In this document: piece after piece, positions 7,255-7,613 of the stretch | Numbering within the stretch: position 1 is the stretch's first letter | How the letters are laid out: every line of letters begins with the position of its first letter | NCBI GenBank assembly: GCA_012962365.1 | Contig: DTXR01000088.1 | Span: 1-7,613, forward strand | From: Chromatiaceae bacterium | Lineage (GTDB): Bacteria > Pseudomonadota > Gammaproteobacteria > Chromatiales > Chromatiaceae | Direction: 5' to 3' | DNA: 7,613 bases | Program-made: the position numbers and the translations under genes | Notes under the pieces: generated by a model | Database searches by the model: none | What the model was told of the DNA's origin: nothing | Seen by the model: only the letters and a program-made list of their open reading frames with translations

Positions 7255-7613
7255 ACATCCCAGGGTGCTCAATCTCCACCGCGTCACCATCAGGATGATG
7301 TCTCGCCTTTGCTATAGCTTTTTTGCAGGCCTGCTACTGCTTACGCCGGGTTTCTCATGGGCGGAAAACCGGGTTTTGATCGACACCACCGCTTACACCC
7401 TGACCGTTCTGGATGATAACCAGCCACTACTGGTGATCGAGGGCATTTCCATCGGCAGGTTTGGCGCCGGGCGAGATAAAAAAACAGGTGATGGGATATC
7501 GCCTCTGGGAACTTATCACGTCACATCGATCAAACAGAGTAAGCGTTTTCATTTTTTTATCGGACTGGACTACCCTTCTGCAGAAGACACGGAACGGGGT
7601 CTTGAAAAAGGCC
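7238..7613 (+). CDS. YkuD-type L,D-transpeptidase, exported (partial; C-terminus beyond right edge)
   Basis: N-terminal part of a probable periplasmic L,D-transpeptidase, a family that forms 3-3 cross-links in peptidoglycan or attaches or removes proteins at its stem peptides. About 125 codons are visible. A hydrophobic signal core (CYSFFAGLLLLTPGF) ends in SWA just before ENRVLIDTT. It is followed by the YkuD-fold strands: YTLTVLDDNQPLLVIEG, then SIGRFGAG, KKTGDGISPLGTYHVTSI and IGLDYPSAED. The P-L-G-T-Y and L-D-Y-P segments are typical of the family, including YafK-like members. The catalytic His and the SxGC motif would lie beyond the window, so activity cannot be confirmed. Start choice is uncertain: GTG 7238 follows a purine-rich Shine-Dalgarno (AAGGAAGGAAG, 7225-7235) and overlaps the protease gene by 17 bases. 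ATG 7295 or 7298 would give a more standard 22-23-residue signal peptide but lacks a good site. Probably co-transcribed with the two genes before it. Confidence 0.85.
   Translation, partial: MHSGNEHPRVLNLHRVTIRMMSRLCYSFFAGLLLLTPGFSWAENRVLIDTTAYTLTVLDDNQPLLVIEGISIGRFGAGRDKKTGDGISPLGTYHVTSIKQSKRFHFFIGLDYPSAEDTERGLEKG

Overview
The window looks like a gammaproteobacterial (possibly betaproteobacterial) chromosome of moderate to fairly high GC. The main evidence is the minus-strand run rlmN - pilF/pilW - rodZ - hisS, a core gene order typical of these groups, and the close residue-level match of HisS and RlmN to enterobacterial and pseudomonad homologues. No mobile elements, tRNA or rRNA genes, CRISPR arrays or prophage genes were found. 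Coding density is very high. The only sizeable non-coding stretch is about 126 bp between the two divergent gene groups.

Left group (minus strand, positions 3839 down to 1): rlmN (23S/tRNA m2A methyltransferase, TTG start), a six-repeat TPR lipoprotein of the PilF/PilW type IV pilus family, rodZ (cell-shape HTH/membrane protein) and hisS (histidyl-tRNA synthetase, running off the left edge). Junctions are a 4-bp overlap, then 9 bp and 7 bp gaps, so this is very likely one operon. The isoprenoid gene ispG, which usually sits between rodZ and hisS, is absent.

Divergent spacer (3840-3965): it holds a perfect 8-bp inverted repeat just upstream of the rlmN TTG start, a plausible sigma-70 promoter for the rlmN operon, and a perfect TATAAT hexamer that overlaps the first possible ATG of the rightward group.

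Right group (plus strand, 3966 to the right edge): an exported S9A prolyl oligopeptidase with a complete catalytic triad, a site-2-type membrane metalloprotease with two C-terminal CBS domains, and the start of an exported YkuD-type L,D-transpeptidase. The three reading frames overlap, by 8 bp and probably 17 bp, which implies translational coupling. All three products are expected at or outside the inner membrane: a periplasmic peptidase, a membrane peptidase and a peptidoglycan cross-linking or tailoring enzyme. A shared envelope role is therefore a reasonable inference, but the sequence does not show a specific pathway. I see no clear evidence of an entirely new system; this three-gene cassette is the least ordinary part of the window.
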